From positions 4,369,501-4,433,500 of the forward strand of contig NZ_CP110644.1 of assembly GCF_026153515.1 (NCBI RefSeq): 64,000 nucleotides of DNA. Reading direction: 5' to 3'. How positions within the stretch are numbered: position 1 is the first letter of the stretch; each line of letters begins with the position of its first letter. A program made the position numbers and the translations under genes. Below the pieces are notes generated by a model that saw only the letters and a list, made by a program, of their open reading frames with translations, did not search any database and was not told the origin of the DNA. Source of the stretch: Pseudomonas sp. KU26590 (GTDB taxonomy: Bacteria; Pseudomonadota; Gammaproteobacteria; Pseudomonadales; Pseudomonadaceae). Positions 9,853 through 17,250 of the stretch are shown one piece after another.

Positions 9853-10821
9853 TCAACGATTACCGCGATCAATAAACGCCAGCGCGTGATACAGGGCGCG
9901 CACCTTGGGCATGTCGCAGCCGGCGGCCAGCGCAGCCGCGAGGGGGCGGGCATAGATGGCGTCGAGTTCCAGCGGGCGTTTTTCGGTGAAGTCGTGGTAC
10001 ATGCTCGGCCGGTAATCCGGCATATGGCCAGTGACCTTGAGCAATTGCTCGGCGTAGCCCTCCGGCAACACGTGCCCGCACGCTTCGGCGCCCTGCACCA
10101 CTTCCGCCATCAGGCCCTGGATCAGCGCGCGACCGTCGGCGTCGGCCATCAGCGGTGTGGTGCTGGCGTTGAGCAGCACGGAAAGCCCGTTGTAGGGCAC
10201 GTTCCACACCAGTTTCTGCCAACGCGCCTTGTCGAGGTTGTCCATCGCCACGGAGTCAATGCCCGCCTGGTGAAACAGCGAAGCGCCCTGCTCGACCCAG
10301 TGCGCGCGCGCTGCCGCGTCGGCCGGCCCGCTGTGGTAGCCGATATTCACGGCGCCGAAGGCCTGATGGGTGATCTGCCCTGGCCCTGTGCGATGCACAC
10401 AAACAAAACACAGGCCGCCCAATAGATGAAGGGAATCAGGTAAGGCTGCGCGCAGCTCTTGCTCGACACCCAAGCCGTTTTGCAGGAGCAAAACCTTGGC
10501 GTCCGGCGCCGCGGCCTGAACGATGGCGGAGGCCACCCCGCCGTTGCCGGTGGTCTTGGCGCCGACCAGCAGCCAGTCGCAGGGCGGCATGTCGGCAGCT
10601 GAGGCGTAGGCCTGGACATTTTCCAGCACCAACGGGCCATGCACCTGACTGTCCACACGCAAGCCGTTGCGGGCGACGGCATCGAATTCGCTGCGCAGCA
10701 GAAAATGCACATCGAAGCCGGCCCGGGCCAGCATCACGCCGTAGAAGCCGCCGATTGCGCCAGTGCCGATGATCCCGATCCGGGATTTAGTTGCGCGTTC
10801 GCTCGCTGCTCTTTCGCTCAT
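9853..10821 (-). CDS. panE: 2-dehydropantoate 2-reductase family protein
   Basis: An NADPH-dependent reductase (322 aa) of the PanE/ApbA family, which makes pantoate for coenzyme A. The Rossmann motif IGIIGTGAIGGFYGVMLARAG is at about residues 16-36; KTTGN and the C-terminal KARWQKLVWNVPYNGLSVLL and P-(S)MYHDFTEKRPLELDAI stretches are the family's catalytic Lys and substrate-binding signatures. The run of Arg/Ala/Ser before the Rossmann fold is unconserved. Pseudomonads usually carry several paralogues, so this may act on another 2-keto acid; panE is the best guess. It begins 13 bases after the thioredoxin-like gene. Confidence 0.82.
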   Translation of the reverse strand: MSERAASERATKSRIGIIGTGAIGGFYGVMLARAGFDVHFLLRSEFDAVARNGLRVDSQVHGPLVLENVQAYASAADMPPCDWLLVGAKTTGNGGVASAIVQAAAPDAKVLLLQNGLGVEQELRAALPDSLHLLGGLCFVCVHRTGPGQITHQAFGAVNIGYHSGPADAAARAHWVEQGASLFHQAGIDSVAMDNLDKARWQKLVWNVPYNGLSVLLNASTTPLMADADGRALIQGLMAEVVQGAEACGHVLPEGYAEQLLKVTGHMPDYRPSMYHDFTEKRPLELDAIYARPLAAALAAGCDMPKVRALYHALAFIDRGNR

Positions 10822-10833
10822 GGAAACTCCGTT

Positions 10834-11169
10834 TCAGGGTAGTTCGTCTGGCGGCGTCGCCAGCGCGTGTGCCAGGCCCGTGGCAATGGCATCGGCGGAC
10901 ATCTGCGTGCGCAGGGGCCCGAAGAAGGCGCCGTCGCGCACCACAAACATCGCCGGCAGATGGAACACGCCGTAGCGCTCCACCGCGCCGCCGTTTTCTT
11001 CGGCATCGATCCAGCACAGGCGGTCCAGCGGCAAGGATTGCTCAGGCAAATGGTGCCGGGCCCAACGGCAACTGGAGCAGCCCAGGCTGCTGAAAATCAG
11101 CAGTGAGACGCCGGGCAGGTTGAGAAGTTGCTGGTCGAGGTCGAAGTCCGTCAGTTGCAATTGATCCAC
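10834..11169 (-). CDS. Thioredoxin-like protein with CSSC active site
   Basis: A 111-aa cytoplasmic thioredoxin-fold protein. The GTG at 11169 is chosen because GAGGAGAAGCGC lies just upstream; the open frame continues 240 bases further but only through REP sequence. The active site is LGCSSCRWARHHL, the cis-Pro region is VFHLPAMFVVRDG, so a CxxC redox site with SS between the cysteines replaces the usual GP. It leads a minus-strand group with the panE-like reductase and the 5'-nucleotidase. Substrate unknown. Confidence 0.8.
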   Translation of the reverse strand: MDQLQLTDFDLDQQLLNLPGVSLLIFSSLGCSSCRWARHHLPEQSLPLDRLCWIDAEENGGAVERYGVFHLPAMFVVRDGAFFGPLRTQMSADAIATGLAHALATPPDELP

Positions 11170-11221
11170 GCGCTTCTCCTCTGAATGATGTTCGAGTGAC
11201 TGAATGTCCGGCGCCTGCTTT

Positions 11222-11282
11222 AGTGGCACCGGCTTTAGCCGGGAACCGCGGTCTATCAGTGGGACCGGCGTTGGCCGGGAAT
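11222..11282. repeat. Two REP units in direct orientation
   Basis: GTGGCACCGGCTTTAGCCGG and GTGGGACCGGCGTTGGCCGG, 36 bases apart in the same orientation, lie in the 304-base gap upstream of the DAHP synthase. The second unit has a mutated palindrome core. The rest of the gap holds nothing I can name. Confidence 0.8.
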
Positions 11283-11473
11283 ATCCATCGTGCGGTTGCG
11301 CAGCCCGAAACAGGTCAGACAATGCCGCAACTGTTGGACGAAAGCCACGTTTACCCATTGTCGAACCACCGGCTAACGCGCTAAGGTTCGGCTCCCCCGT
11401 TGCGCTCAATTATGCTCGGCTCCGCCGCACGGGGACGCTGGCGGCCAGCATCCGTGACCTGATGAGTAACACG

Positions 11474-12550
11474 ATGGCTGATTTACCGATTGACGACCTC
11501 AACGTTGCCTCCAACGAGACACTGATCACTCCGGATCAGCTGAAACGCGAAATCCCCCTGACCGCCGCCGCCCAGGCCACGGTCAGCCAGGGCCGCGAAG
11601 TCATCCGCAATATCCTCGATGGCAAGGATCACCGCCTGTTCATCGTGATCGGGCCCTGCTCGATCCACGACCTCAAGGCCGCCCACGAATATGCCGATCG
11701 CCTCAAAGCGCTGGCGGCCGAGGTGTCCGACACCTTGTATCTGGTCATGCGCGTCTATTTCGAGAAGCCACGCACCACCGTCGGCTGGAAAGGCCTGATC
11801 AACGATCCGTACCTGGACGACTCCTTCAAGATTCAGGACGGCTTGCACATCGGCCGCCAATTGCTGCGTGACCTGGCCGAAAAAGGCCTGCCGACCGCGA
11901 CCGAAGCGCTCGACCCGATTTCGCCTCAGTACCTGCAAGACCTGATCAGCTGGTCGGCCATCGGGGCGCGCACCACTGAATCCCAGACTCACCGGGAAAT
12001 GGCCTCGGGCCTGTCCTCGGCAGTGGGCTTCAAAAATGGCACCGACGGCGGCCTGACCGTGGCGATCAACGCCTTGCAATCGGTGTCCAGCCCCCATCGC
12101 TTCCTGGGCATCAACCAGGAAGGTGGCGTGTCCATCGTCACTACCAAGGGCAATGCCTACGGCCACGTCGTGTTGCGCGGCGGCAACGGCAAGCCCAACT
12201 ATGATTCGGTGAGCGTCGCCCTGTGTGAACAATCGCTGAACAAGGCGAAAATCAAGCCAAACATCATGGTCGATTGCAGCCACGCCAACTCCAACAAGGA
12301 CCCGGCGCTGCAGCCGCTGGTGATGGAAAACGTCGCCAACCAGATTCTGGAAGGCAACCAATCGATCATCGGCCTGATGGTCGAGAGCCACTTGAACTGG
12401 GGCTGCCAGGCGATTCCCAAAGACCTCGCCGACCTGCAATACGGCGTGTCGATTACCGATGCCTGCATCGATTGGGAAAGCACCGAAAAAACCCTGCGCA
12501 GCATGCACGCCAAGCTCAAGGACGTATTGCCCAAGCGCAAACGCGACTGA
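11474..12550 (+). CDS. 3-deoxy-7-phosphoheptulonate (DAHP) synthase, class I
   Basis: First step of aromatic biosynthesis: phosphoenolpyruvate plus erythrose-4-phosphate gives DAHP. The 358-aa AroFGH-type protein shows VIGPCSIHD, the PRTTVGWKGL loop, SPQYLQDLISWSAIGARTTES and the metal/PEP sites VDCSHANSNKD and GLMVESHL. The ATG at 11474 (MADLPIDDLN) gives the usual length; an in-frame ATG at 11462 is possible and neither has a strong ribosome site. Which amino acid inhibits it (Phe, Tyr or Trp) is not readable with certainty. It ends in a clear terminator. Confidence 0.93.
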   Translation: MADLPIDDLNVASNETLITPDQLKREIPLTAAAQATVSQGREVIRNILDGKDHRLFIVIGPCSIHDLKAAHEYADRLKALAAEVSDTLYLVMRVYFEKPRTTVGWKGLINDPYLDDSFKIQDGLHIGRQLLRDLAEKGLPTATEALDPISPQYLQDLISWSAIGARTTESQTHREMASGLSSAVGFKNGTDGGLTVAINALQSVSSPHRFLGINQEGGVSIVTTKGNAYGHVVLRGGNGKPNYDSVSVALCEQSLNKAKIKPNIMVDCSHANSNKDPALQPLVMENVANQILEGNQSIIGLMVESHLNWGCQAIPKDLADLQYGVSITDACIDWESTEKTLRSMHAKLKDVLPKRKRD

Positions 12551-12570
12551 TCTGCCCGCAGAAACGACAA

Positions 12571-12597
12571 CGCCGAGCACATGCTCGGCGTTTTCTT
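12571..12597 (+). terminator. Rho-independent terminator of the DAHP synthase gene
   Basis: The perfect 9-bp stem CGCCGAGCA/TGCTCGGCG is followed by TTTTCTTG, 20 bases after the stop codon. Confidence 0.85.
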
Positions 12598-12615
12598 GTG
12601 TGAAGCGCGCTGCGG

Positions 12616-12897
12616 TCAGATCTTGGCAGCCTGACGCTGATGGCGCTCCATATAGCGCTCCACGTAGGAGCACGAAGGAATCACGGTGTAGCCGATCCCG
12701 TCGGCGTAGTCGAGGGCCATCTTGGTCAATGCTGCCGCTATCCCCCGTCCGCGCAATTCGTTGGGAACAAACGTACGGTAGATATCCAGGGTCTCTTTAC
12801 CCAGGTCCATGTACGTCAGATAGGCACGGTAGCCGTCGATGTTGACTTCGAACTGGTGACCGGTCTCGTCATGGTGGATGGACAACGCCTCGCTCAT
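12616..12897 (-). CDS. GNAT-like N-acetyltransferase, short YjdJ/PF14542 type
   Basis: A 93-aa single-domain acetyltransferase-like protein. The acetyl-CoA loop is VPNELRGRGIAAALTKMAL and the end reads GYTVIPSCSYVERYMERH, both hallmarks of the small PF14542 family. The start MSEALSI follows GAGGAG closely. These short GNATs have poorly known substrates. It faces the DAHP synthase tail-to-tail across the terminator. Confidence 0.85.
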   Translation of the reverse strand: MSEALSIHHDETGHQFEVNIDGYRAYLTYMDLGKETLDIYRTFVPNELRGRGIAAALTKMALDYADGIGYTVIPSCSYVERYMERHQRQAAKI

Positions 12898-13527
12898 CAC
12901 TACTCCTCGCGGGTCTTGGAATTGGACCCTTACCTTATCGACATTTCCCCGGCGAAGGAACCTCTACAGGCAGTATGAAAACTATTGCTTGTGCAATAGA
13001 GCCTCCTGCAATAGAGCTGACTGCGCCACCCTGTGCCGTTTGGACACCGCGAAGAGCATCGCTGTTCTCAAACAATTTGAGCACAGGCAAATATAGGCGC
13101 CCCGAGCGAGTACGCTCAAGTGAATCAACTGTTAATTACGCTGCCGCACATCTGGCGGGGTAACCCATGGAACCTGTTATCGCCGACGCATGTCCATTGA
13201 GACGCAACGGCCGGACTGAAGTCACTTGAAGGTCATGTAAACCGGCCGCAAGGATGCACCTGTCACGATAATCGACTATACAAAAAGGTCGCCGGTACTG
13301 CGAAGTCGCCTGGACCGGAGTCACCTGACGGACGCCTTCGCGTGGGGCATTGCTGTGCGAAGAAGAAGCCTGAGGACTTGCATGGAACACGTTCAACCCC
13401 AAGAATTTTATGCTGATCTTGCGCTCGCTCCGTTTACTTACTACGAACAATGAGTAAGATGTACGCCGGTCATTTTCTCACCTTCGAGAGATGACTCATT
13501 TGATAGAAGTCCTTTAAGGGGAACACG
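12898..13527. other. 630-base spacer upstream of oprI, no gene supported
   Basis: Open frames here (for example 12975-13163 plus strand and 13136-13450 minus strand) lack ribosome sites, family motifs and codon bias, so I call none. The region is less GC-rich than its surroundings. Its right half should hold the strong oprI promoter and leader. Confidence 0.6.
13433..13460 (+). promoter_or_regulatory. Candidate oprI promoter
   Basis: TTTACT and TAAGAT separated by 16 bases, about 70 bases before the start codon. A second reading, TTGCGC-17-TACGAA, starts 14 bases further upstream. Either would leave a leader ending in the strong ribosome site AAGGGGAACACG. Confidence 0.35.
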
Positions 13528-13779
13528 ATGAACAACGTTCTGAAATTCTCTGCTCTGGCCCTGGCCGCAGTTCTGGCTACCGGTTGCAGCAGCGTATCCA
13601 AAGAAACCGAAGCTCGTCTGACTGCAACTGAAGACGCAGCCGCTCGTTCGCAAGCCCGTGCCGATGAAGCTTATCGCAAGGCTGACGAAGCTATGGCTGC
13701 AGCTCAAAAAGCTCAGCAAACTGCTGACGAAGCCAACGAACGCGCTCTGCGTATGTTGGACAAGGCTAGCCGCAAGTAA
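13528..13779 (+). CDS. oprI: Major outer-membrane lipoprotein I (murein lipoprotein)
   Basis: This 83-aa Lpp-type lipoprotein anchors the outer membrane to peptidoglycan and is among the most abundant cell proteins. It has a signal peptide with lipobox LATGC (lipidated Cys20), an alanine-rich heptad coiled coil ([20 protein letters not shown]) and a C-terminal Lys for peptidoglycan attachment. The ribosome site is strong and the codon choice (CTG, GCT, GAA, CGT) looks highly biased, as expected for heavy expression. Two hairpins follow the stop. Confidence 0.97.
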   Translation: MNNVLKFSALALAAVLATGCSSVSKETEARLTATEDAAARSQARADEAYRKADEAMAAAQKAQQTADEANERALRMLDKASRK

Positions 13780-13800
13780 TAATCCCTCGGGATTATTGAT

Positions 13801-13830
13801 AAGCCGACCCGTTAACGGGTCGGCTTTTTA
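13801..13830 (+). terminator. oprI terminator
   Basis: AAGCCGACCCGTTAACGGGT CGGCTT is a perfect stem with a short loop followed by TTTTT. A smaller hairpin, AATAATCCC/GGGATTATT, directly precedes it at 13779-13798 and may protect the message end. Confidence 0.9.
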
Positions 13831-13880
13831 ATGCCCGGAGTTTGCCGCCGCCTGATGAAGACGTGGCATTCCCGAGGCAA

Positions 13881-13925
13881 TAAAAAACCCGCCCGCCCTG
13901 CGCACTCGGCACAGGATGGGCGGGC
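13881..13925 (-). terminator. Terminator of the L,D-transpeptidase gene
   Basis: Read on the minus strand, GCCCGCCC pairs with GGGCGGGC and is followed by GGTTTTTTATTG. It lies 30 bases beyond the transpeptidase stop. Confidence 0.8.
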
Positions 13926-13954
13926 ATCAGCACCGCCTGGCTGGCAGCGCCGCC

Positions 13955-14923
13955 TTACTGCAGCGTCATCGGCGCGCCGCCCACCACGGGCGCCGGCGTT
14001 GTCGGCACGGCGATTTCGACCGGCATGCCGTCTTCGGCAGCAACCACGTCCCGCACCTCATCCCAGTTGATCCGCAGGCTGTTGGCCAGGTCTTCGCGCT
14101 TGAGCAGTGCATTGATCACGGCGGTGTGCTTGTCGACCACCGACGGCTTGCCACTTTCGTCCAGCGGCGTGTGGGCTTCGAGGTAGACCTTGCCGCCGCT
14201 GACGCCAAACTTGTACGGCTCGCTCATGATGCGCACTGGGGTGCCAATCGGCACCATGTCCGCCATCTCCAGCACATTGTTGTTGTACATGCGGAAGCAG
14301 CCGTGACTGGTGCGCATGCCGATGCCGAACTTCTTGTTCGAGCCGTGGATCAGGTAGCCCGGCAGACCGAGGCCGAATTTGAACGGGCCCAGCGGGTTGT
14401 CCGGCCCGGCCGGGACCACGTTGGGCAGGATGTCGCCGTCAGCGGCGTGCTCGGCCTTGACCGACGCAGGCGGCGTCCAAGTGGGATTAGGCGTTTTGGC
14501 TGTGACCTTGGTGGTGGAAACCGGCGAACCCCAGCCCTCGCGGCCGATGCCCAGCGGGAAGGTGTACACCACGTCCCGGCCTTTCGGGTAGTAGTACAGA
14601 CGGTACTCGGCGAGGTTGATGACGATGCCTTCGCGTGGGCCCGGCGGCAGGATGAAACGCGTTGGCAACACCACCTGGGTGCCTGCGCCCGGGAGCCAGG
14701 CATCGACGCCAGGGTTGGCGGCGATCATTTCCAGGTAGCCCAGGTCGTAGCGGGTGGCCAGGTCGGCGAAGGTGTCTTCGTACTTGGCGGTGACGGTCTG
14801 CACCTGGCCAATGATGTCCTCACCAGGCGGCGGCAACGGAAACTCCAGGGCAGAGACAGGGCCGGCCGCGCACAGCGCAGCGAGCGACAGACAGCGGGCG
14901 AAAGCTGGAATGCGCGACAACAT
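13955..14923 (-). CDS. L,D-transpeptidase (YkuD domain) with LysM-like N-terminus
   Basis: A periplasmic peptidoglycan-remodelling enzyme (322 aa) of the ErfK/YbiS type, which can make 3-3 crosslinks or attach lipoprotein to meso-diaminopimelate. The ATG at 14923 opens a signal peptide ending near PVSALE; the open frame's 54 extra residues upstream are unconserved. A LysM-like region spans about 40-90 and the YkuD domain about 98-235, with the active site HGSNKK (His193) and SHGCFR (His207, Cys209). It lies beside oprI, the likely partner for lipoprotein anchoring, which is suggestive but not proof. Confidence 0.92.
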   Translation of the reverse strand: MLSRIPAFARCLSLAALCAAGPVSALEFPLPPPGEDIIGQVQTVTAKYEDTFADLATRYDLGYLEMIAANPGVDAWLPGAGTQVVLPTRFILPPGPREGIVINLAEYRLYYYPKGRDVVYTFPLGIGREGWGSPVSTTKVTAKTPNPTWTPPASVKAEHAADGDILPNVVPAGPDNPLGPFKFGLGLPGYLIHGSNKKFGIGMRTSHGCFRMYNNNVLEMADMVPIGTPVRIMSEPYKFGVSGGKVYLEAHTPLDESGKPSVVDKHTAVINALLKREDLANSLRINWDEVRDVVAAEDGMPVEIAVPTTPAPVVGGAPMTLQ

Positions 14924-15003
14924 CCGGAGAATCCTTGGTAAACGAAGGCTTGATTGTGCGCGATTGTACACGCACGCCTGCCCGTCAGGGAGTGCTCGCG
15001 CCC

Positions 15004-15300
15004 TTAAACGCCGGTCTCCAGTTCCGGCCAGATCGGATGCCAGCCGCGCCGTTGCGCGTCGATGATCGCCCGGCACAGCGGGCATAGCCGCTCATCCTGA
15101 TAAACCGTCTGCTGGACTTCCGACCAGCGTGGCTGGGCGGGCAGCAAGGTGCCGCACAGCGTACGGTCGGCAGAGCCTGCCAGTTCGAGCTGGCGGGCGA
15201 CCAGATGCACAAGGATTTCCTGGCACGCGAACAGGTCGAGCTGTTCGTCAGGCTCGATCAGTTGATAGGCGTAAAGGGACCAGGCAGGACGGCGCGGCAT
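15004..15300 (-). CDS. Conserved hypothetical small protein with CPLC motif
   Basis: A 98-aa protein with no family I recognise. The N-terminal half is acidic and leucine-rich (QLIEPDEQLDLFACQEILVHLVARQ); the C-terminal part has ERLCPLCRAIIDAQRRGWHP, a single CxxC that could be a half zinc site. It has no signal peptide or membrane segment. It sits between a transpeptidase and a DCC-family protein on the same strand; frame integrity and composition look coding. Confidence 0.6.
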   Translation of the reverse strand: MPRRPAWSLYAYQLIEPDEQLDLFACQEILVHLVARQLELAGSADRTLCGTLLPAQPRWSEVQQTVYQDERLCPLCRAIIDAQRRGWHPIWPELETGV

Positions 15301-15371
15301 GGGGGGCTCCAGATCGGGGGCGCCACATTAGCCGAAAGCCCCGGTCCGGAAAAGGCCTGCAGGCCTTTAAA

Positions 15372-15830
15372 TCAGCGGTTTTGGTCTGAGGGTCTGGAAA
15401 CCGTACAGCTGCCGTCGCGGCATCGGCGGCTGCCATCCGGATGAGGTAACCACGCCAGCTGGGGACGAAAGCGGCAGAACAGCCGATAACCGAGATTCAG
15501 CAAGGGCCTCAGTGGCCGCCACGACAGCGGCGCAGCCCAGGCGCCCAGCCCGGCTGCGCGCCAGCTCCACAGGGTAGCGTCCAGTCCCGTGACCCAGGTG
15601 CCATCGTCGAAACGGGCATGCAACACAGACTGCATCTGCTCATGGGTGAATCCGAGAGCCTGTGCATCAAAGCCCTCTTCGCTCATGTCGACCAACAGAA
15701 GTCGCGGGGTTGTTGCGCCTGCGGACAGATGCTCCGAAGCGTGGGAACGCAGAAGCTTGATCTCCCGCGCGCAAAGCGGGCAGTCACCGTCGAAGTACAG
15801 CGTGAGTGGCCACTTCTCTTTCTTGTACAT
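15372..15830 (-). CDS. DCC family (DUF393) thiol-disulfide oxidoreductase
   Basis: A 152-aa thioredoxin-like protein. It carries the family motif LYFDGDCPLCAREI at about residues 11-24 with the DxxCxxC redox site, and the later LLLVDMSEEGFDAQALG and FDDGTWVTGLDATLWSWRAAG stretches. Physiological role is unknown for the family. It is on the same strand as its hypothetical neighbour but separated by about 70 bases. Confidence 0.88.
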   Translation of the reverse strand: MYKKEKWPLTLYFDGDCPLCAREIKLLRSHASEHLSAGATTPRLLLVDMSEEGFDAQALGFTHEQMQSVLHARFDDGTWVTGLDATLWSWRAAGLGAWAAPLSWRPLRPLLNLGYRLFCRFRPQLAWLPHPDGSRRCRDGSCTVSRPSDQNR

Positions 15831-15950
15831 CTTTTTGGTCCTGTATAGGTTTGGTCCACCATAGGCGCAAACCCATCTGCTGGCAATGAGCGGTCACTCG
15901 CACCTACTGGCTGACGCCCTGCCTGATCGGCCTGATGTTTACGGCGGCGA

Positions 15951-16556
15951 CTAAAGCAACGGCTTGAGCACCGGCCAGACGTTATCCAGCAAGTACGGCT
16001 GAGCCGGCACATTGGGGTGGATGCCGTCTTGCTGGGTCATGTCAGGCCTGCCGCCAACACCTTCCAGCATGAACGGCACCAGCGCGGCATCGGTGGCTTC
16101 GGCGACTTTCGGGTACACCGCCGCGAAGGCCGTTGTGTAACGCTCACCGTAGTTCGGCGGGATTTTCATCCCCAGAATGAGCACCTTGGCCCCTGCCGCT
16201 TTGGATTGCTCAACCATGTCGGTAAGGTTTTGTTGCAATTGCGCCGGCGGCTGGCCTCGCAGGCCATCATTACCGCCCAGTTCGAGGATCACCAGATCCG
16301 GTTTGTGCTCGGCAAGCAGCGTCGGCAGCCGCGCCTGGCCTCCGGCACTGGTGTCGCCGCTGACCGACGCATTGATCACTTTTTCCTTGAAGCCTTCCTT
16401 CGCCAGGCGCTGTTCCAGCAGACTGACCCAACCCAACCGGGTATCCAGGCCGAAAGCCGCGCTGATACTATCGCCAACGATCAGCACCGTGCCTGCCATC
16501 GCGCCTTGAGATATCAGCAGCAAACCCAGGCCAGCACTTAAAAACCACGCACGCAT
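15951..16556 (-). CDS. tesA: SGNH/GDSL esterase, TesA-type arylesterase / lysophospholipase
   Basis: A secreted multifunctional esterase (201 aa) with the SGNH catalytic blocks: GDSISAAFG (Ser), the Gly in SVSGDTSAGG, LGGNDGLRG (Asn) and DGIHPN (Asp/His). The ATG at 16556 is chosen because GGAG lies 8 bases upstream and it begins a signal peptide (MRAWFLSAGLGLLLISQG). A second ATG at 16568 is possible. It is divergent from the ybbA-ybbP exporter pair with only 10 bases between start codons, an arrangement conserved with E. coli. Confidence 0.93.
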   Translation of the reverse strand: MRAWFLSAGLGLLLISQGAMAGTVLIVGDSISAAFGLDTRLGWVSLLEQRLAKEGFKEKVINASVSGDTSAGGQARLPTLLAEHKPDLVILELGGNDGLRGQPPAQLQQNLTDMVEQSKAAGAKVLILGMKIPPNYGERYTTAFAAVYPKVAEATDAALVPFMLEGVGGRPDMTQQDGIHPNVPAQPYLLDNVWPVLKPLL

Positions 16557-16566
16557 CGGATTCTCC

Positions 16567-17250
16567 ATGAGCGAAAGTATTCTCAGTGCTCGGAACCTCA
16601 GCAAAGTGGTCCCAAGCACCGAAGGTGACTTGACCATCCTGCACGAACTCTCCCTGGAACTAAACAAGGGCGACACGCTGGCCATCGTCGGCGCGTCGGG
16701 CTCGGGCAAATCCACCCTTCTTGGTCTTCTGGCGGGCCTCGACCTGCCCAGCGCCGGTTCCGTCGTCCTGTCGGGGCGCACTCTCAGCGAGCTGGACGAA
16801 GATCAGCGCGCCCGCGTTCGCGCCGAACACGTGGGCTTTGTGTTCCAGTCATTCCAGTTGCTCGACAGTCTGAACGCGCTGGAAAACGTCATGCTGCCAA
16901 TGGAGCTGGAAGGCCGCAAAGATGCCCGCGATCAGGCCAGGCATCTGCTGGAGCGCGTTGGCCTGGGTCAGCGCCTGACCCACACGCCACGGCAACTGTC
17001 GGGCGGCGAGCAACAACGGGTTGCCATCGCCCGTGCTTTTGCCGCCGACCCGGACGTGCTGTTCGCCGACGAACCCACCGGTAACCTGGACAGCCACACC
17101 GGTGAGCGCATCAGCGATCTGCTGTTCGAGCTGAACCAGGAACGCAACACCACCCTGGTGCTGGTCACCCACGATGAGCGCCTGGCCCACCGCTGCCGGC
17201 GTCTGATTCGTCTCGAAGGTGGCCGACTGGTCGCCCCCATGGAGCCTTGA
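16567..17250 (+). CDS. ybbA: ABC transporter ATP-binding protein YbbA
   Basis: A 227-aa MacB/LolD-type ATPase. Walker A is GASGSGKST, the signature is LSGGEQQRVAIARA, Walker B is VLFADEPTGNLD, and the H-loop is LVTHDERLAHRC. It pairs with the large permease that starts in the last base of this gene's stop. The divergent tesA suggests a joint role in handling lipids or hydrophobic compounds at the envelope, but this remains inference. Confidence 0.92.
   Translation: MSESILSARNLSKVVPSTEGDLTILHELSLELNKGDTLAIVGASGSGKSTLLGLLAGLDLPSAGSVVLSGRTLSELDEDQRARVRAEHVGFVFQSFQLLDSLNALENVMLPMELEGRKDARDQARHLLERVGLGQRLTHTPRQLSGGEQQRVAIARAFAADPDVLFADEPTGNLDSHTGERISDLLFELNQERNTTLVLVTHDERLAHRCRRLIRLEGGRLVAPMEP

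Noticed and set aside
11483..12673. 396-codon open frame on the minus strand
   Set aside because: Antisense to the DAHP synthase and crosses its terminator.
12975..13163. 62-codon open frame upstream of oprI
   Set aside because: Weak start context and no similarity to any family I know; most likely spacer.
13916..14941. 341-codon open frame on the plus strand
   Set aside because: Antisense to the L,D-transpeptidase gene, whose catalytic motifs are intact on the other strand.
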